Positions 61,619 to 64,000 of a stretch of 64,000 nucleotides of DNA are shown here, one piece after another. Positions within the stretch are counted from its first letter, which is position 1. Every line of letters begins with the position of its first letter. Made by a program: the position numbers and the translations under genes. Source of the stretch: Polyangia bacterium (GTDB lineage Bacteria > Myxococcota_A > Polyangia > Nannocystales > Nannocystaceae); assembly GCA_030424595.1 (NCBI GenBank), contig JAUHWG010000007.1, positions 62,001-126,000 on the forward strand. Reading direction: 5' to 3'. The notes below the pieces were generated by a model. That model was not told the DNA's origin. It saw only the letters and a list, made by a program, of their open reading frames with translations, and searched no databases.

Positions 61619-62116
61619 TTAGGGGCCCATGCAGGCCTGGCCTGCGGCTTCGCACCCGGGTGGCTCGTCGAGGGCGAGGTTGTTCAGGTAGCAGCCGGTG
61701 CACTCATCTCCGCCGAGATCGTTCGGATCGCAGGATCCGTTCTCGATGCAGAGATCGGTGACGCAGTTGATGAACTTGAAGAGATCGTAGACTTCCTCGG
61801 CCGACATCCCGTCCTGGCACTCGAGGAAGCACGAGAGATCGGGCTCGGGGGTCGGCTCGGTCGGCAGGTTGAGCGCGCAGTTGATCAAGCACGCGATCGC
61901 GCTGCGACAGCTCAGGTCGCCGGAGTCCCCCGTCGTCGGATCGGTGGTCGAGGTCGTGAAGTCCCACGGGTCGGGCGGCTCGGTGGTCACCGGGTTGGTG
62001 GTCGAGGTCGTCGTCGTCGGGTCATCGAGGATGAGGTCCGAATTGCATGCCAGCGCCGCGAGGCTGACGACGGTCGCCACGAGGCCGTGCAAGAGCGTGC
62101 GATAAGCCAAAGCCAT
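61619..62116 (-). CDS. Cys-rich lipoprotein of unknown function
   Basis: A 165-residue lipoprotein: signal peptide MALAYRTLLHGLVATVVSLAALAC (Cys about 24), a Thr/Ser/Pro linker, then a Cys-rich domain (LSCRSAIACLINCALNLPTEPTPEPDLSCFLECQDGMSAEEVYDLFKFINCVTDLCIENGSCDPNDLGGDECTGCYLNNLALDEPPGCEAAGQACMGP) with twelve Cys that probably form disulfides. No known family. ATG 62116 is the sole start. It is transcribed in the same direction as the OmpA-family gene but 76 bases away. Confidence 0.8.
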   Translation of the reverse strand: MALAYRTLLHGLVATVVSLAALACNSDLILDDPTTTTSTTNPVTTEPPDPWDFTTSTTDPTTGDSGDLSCRSAIACLINCALNLPTEPTPEPDLSCFLECQDGMSAEEVYDLFKFINCVTDLCIENGSCDPNDLGGDECTGCYLNNLALDEPPGCEAAGQACMGP

Positions 62117-62395
62117 CGACCGAAGATACCAGCCTGCGCGCCCGTGTCACAATGATCTGCGCCTTTGTGCGGTCTCTCGCGGGTCCTCGTGCGACGGGTC
62201 ACCGAGCTCCTGGACACAGGCGGCGAGGGATCGAGAGCGTCTTCGCACGGTGAGGTCGTGGCGGGCCGTGGCGGCGGCTCGGAAAGGCCACCTGCTTGTC
62301 ACTCGAGCTGGCAACCGACATACTCAGGAGGTCGCCTGCGGCCGTCTACGCTAGGCGCGGCGACACCTTCAAGAACCTGCCATAACTGCTTATCG

Positions 62396-63730
62396 ATGGG
62401 ATCCATCATGCAACCCTGGGCTCTCCCCGCCGTCGTCGCGACCACCTTTGCGCTCTCCCTCTCTGCCTGCCGCGGTGCTGACCGTGAGTTCGACTGCACG
62501 TACCAGGCCGAGCGCTTCGAGGCTGCGGCCGAGAAGGAGGGCGTGCTCCTGCCGGCGGTCTCCGACATCGGCACGTACCCGCTCGGGATGATGATCTCCG
62601 AGGACGGGATCAACCGCCTCCTCAGCGGCGTCGTCGGCGACGACGTGCCCTTCGCCTCGGAGATGCAGCTCGGCCCTGCGCGGGTGAAGTTCACGCCCCT
62701 GTCGACGCCGGTGATCGACGTGGTCTCGATCCCGACCTGCAACCAGTGCGTGCTCTTCTCCCTCGAGTTCAAGTTCGGCGTCGTCCAGGGCGACCCCGAG
62801 GAGGGGCTGACCGCGGGCCTTGGCGACGCCTTCATGGCGATCCCGATCCGTCTCCGCGAGCGCGACGACGGCTCGGCCGCGCTGGTCGCCCTCTACAACG
62901 AGGCGACCGTCAGCAAGATGGATCTCAACGCCAACGGGATCGACTCTGAGAACTTCGAGGCGATCTCGGGAGCCCTCGCCCTCCTCGCGACGGACATCGT
63001 CCGCGAGCAGTACGGTGAGACCGAGCTGCTCGTGATCGGCTCGCTCGACATCGGCAACCAGGACGTCAAGGCCCAGGCCCGCGACCTCTTCGTCGTCCCC
63101 GACCTCGACGCGATCGTCCTCGGCATGGAGACCAACCTCGAGCTGCCGGAGGGCGCGGGCCTCGACCAGCCGAAGGCGCTGCCGGAGGGCACGGCGATGG
63201 GCCTCATCTTCGACCCGCAGATGATCCTCGCGGTCAGCCAGCGGATGATCGTCGAGGGGGAGATCGCGCGGCGCTACGGCGAGGACGGGCAGCCCGACGA
63301 GGACGGGCTCTACGGCGTGACCATGGACAACATGACCGCCGGGACCGTCAACAACGACCGCCTCGACACGACCTTCCGGGTCTGGCGGACCGACGAGGGC
63401 TACTGCGGCTACGCGATCGCCGAGATGCCGCTCATCCTCGGGATCAACGCCTCATCTGGCCTCTCCGTCAGCCCCGGCAACGTCGCGGTCGTCGGCGGCG
63501 AGGGCAGCGGTCGTCTCGCGGCCGACCGCGAAGAGCTGATCATGCAAAACGAGGGGCTCATCGACAACTTCAAGGCGGCCCTCGCCGAGCAGGTCGGGCT
63601 GACGCTCAACTACCGCTCGATCGGCGTCGAGGGGAGCAGCATCTTCTTCGAGCCCCTCAGCATCGACGTCGACGCCGAGACCGACACGGTCAATTTCTAC
63701 CTCGACTTCGTCGTCGCCGACAGCGAGTGA
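62396..63730 (+). CDS. Large lipoprotein of unknown function
   Basis: About 444 residues from ATG 62396; ATG 62408 (MQPWALPAVVATTFALSLSAC) gives the best signal peptide and lipobox. The mature part is beta-rich and acidic, with no Thr linker: MISEDGINRLLSGVVGDDVPFASEMQLGPARVKFTPLSTPVIDVVSIPTCNQCVLFSLEFKFGVV..., VKAQARDLFVVPDLDAIVLGMETNLELPEG and LSVSPGNVAVVGGEGSGRL. No family was recognised. It resembles bactericidal/permeability-type or periplasmic lipid-binding proteins in strand periodicity, a weak impression only. It is the second-last gene; the next lipoprotein follows by 65 bases. Confidence 0.8.
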   Translation: MGSIMQPWALPAVVATTFALSLSACRGADREFDCTYQAERFEAAAEKEGVLLPAVSDIGTYPLGMMISEDGINRLLSGVVGDDVPFASEMQLGPARVKFTPLSTPVIDVVSIPTCNQCVLFSLEFKFGVVQGDPEEGLTAGLGDAFMAIPIRLRERDDGSAALVALYNEATVSKMDLNANGIDSENFEAISGALALLATDIVREQYGETELLVIGSLDIGNQDVKAQARDLFVVPDLDAIVLGMETNLELPEGAGLDQPKALPEGTAMGLIFDPQMILAVSQRMIVEGEIARRYGEDGQPDEDGLYGVTMDNMTAGTVNNDRLDTTFRVWRTDEGYCGYAIAEMPLILGINASSGLSVSPGNVAVVGGEGSGRLAADREELIMQNEGLIDNFKAALAEQVGLTLNYRSIGVEGSSIFFEPLSIDVDAETDTVNFYLDFVVADSE

Positions 63731-63795
63731 GCGGCACCCGCCCGCTCGCTCCTCTCGGACCTCCTTCGAGCCCTATTCCTAAGCCCTACCATCCT

Positions 63796-64000
63796 ATGCG
63801 TCTGCCTAAGCTTCGCCGCACCTCTGCCCTCTCGCCCCTCGCGCTCGTCGCCCTCATGCTCGCCTGCAACGGCCCGGGGATGACGACCAGCAACACCACG
63901 GGGGGCACAGATAACACCTCGATCACGACCAGCCCGACAGGCGTAAGCGAGACCGGCCCCATCCTCAACTGCATCCCTGGGGCGATCCGCTGCACCGACG
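63796..64000 (+). CDS. Lipoprotein, 5' part (cut by window end)
   Basis: From ATG 63796 the frame encodes MRLPKLRRTSALSPLALVALMLAC, a signal peptide with the lipobox Cys at about residue 24, then NGPGMTTSNTTGGTDNTSITTSPTGVSETGPILNCIPGAIRCTD to the window edge. The linker has the Thr/Ser pattern of its neighbours; NCIPGAIRC opens a Cys-rich segment. The rest lies outside the window, so the domain content is unknown. It follows a 65-base gap after the previous lipoprotein, so co-transcription is possible. Confidence 0.75.
   Translation, partial: MRLPKLRRTSALSPLALVALMLACNGPGMTTSNTTGGTDNTSITTSPTGVSETGPILNCIPGAIRCTD

Overview
The window is a GC-rich chromosomal segment from a myxobacterium, most likely of the Nannocystis/Plesiocystis-type suborder. 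This is inferred from gene content, not from a phylogenetic marker. The clues are many lipoproteins in which a lipobox is followed by a long Thr/Ser linker, DUF4215 Cys-rich repeats, a DUF1552/DUF1592 pair, a trifunctional Ser/Thr kinase-ATPase-histidine kinase, TSP3-OmpA and a fungal-Nma111-like protease. No rRNA, tRNA, CRISPR array, integrase or intact transposase was seen. Coding density is high, both strands are used, and long antisense shadow ORFs are common because of the GC content.

Layout. 0-9 kb: the 3' end of GTP-type PEP carboxykinase, a small alpha/beta-barrel protein, a lipoprotein HAD/LNS2-like phosphatase overlapping a small membrane-anchored protein, a class-I glutamine amidotransferase hydrolase, an M3 oligopeptidase, and an overlapping methyltransferase + GT2 glycosyltransferase pair. 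9-13 kb: a broken trifunctional kinase. 13-19 kb: an MDR oxidoreductase, citrate synthase, a DUF167-lipoprotein in-frame fusion, and a D-threonine-aldolase/D-serine-dehydratase-like enzyme. 19-29 kb: a Gly-rich lipoprotein, a vWA lipoprotein, acyl-CoA ligase, PAS-STAS regulator, exported hydrolase, YceI-like protein and two lipoproteins. 29-40 kb: TPR protein, DUF1552/DUF1592 operon, a 2H-phosphoesterase-like protein, a large hydrolase-like lipoprotein, a DUF4215/DUF1554 lipoprotein. 40-48 kb: GST-like, SOUL, vWA-DUF4215, esterase, DUF1304, M23 lipoprotein. 48-58 kb: aldehyde dehydrogenase, PurN, old-yellow-enzyme oxidoreductase, hybrid histidine kinase, Nma111-like double protease. 58-64 kb: GT-C-like membrane protein, TSP3-OmpA, and three more lipoproteins, the last cut by the window end.

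Gene cooperation. Apart from the overlapping or tightly spaced pairs (2553/2556, 7808/7811, 32373/32400), genes look monocistronic. Central carbon metabolism (PEPCK, citrate synthase, acyl-CoA ligase, ALDH) is mixed with a large exported and surface protein complement.

The most notable unexplained structure is a family of roughly 130-170 bp imperfect palindromes with CTAG-ended inverted repeats. In three well-preserved copies the terminal CTAG supplies the TAG stop codon of a flanking gene, and at least three more decayed copies are present. Also notable are hairpin terminators sharing the same 13-base tail, a G-quadruplex motif just inside a start codon, a GGCCAG minisatellite, and the DUF167-lipoprotein fusion.
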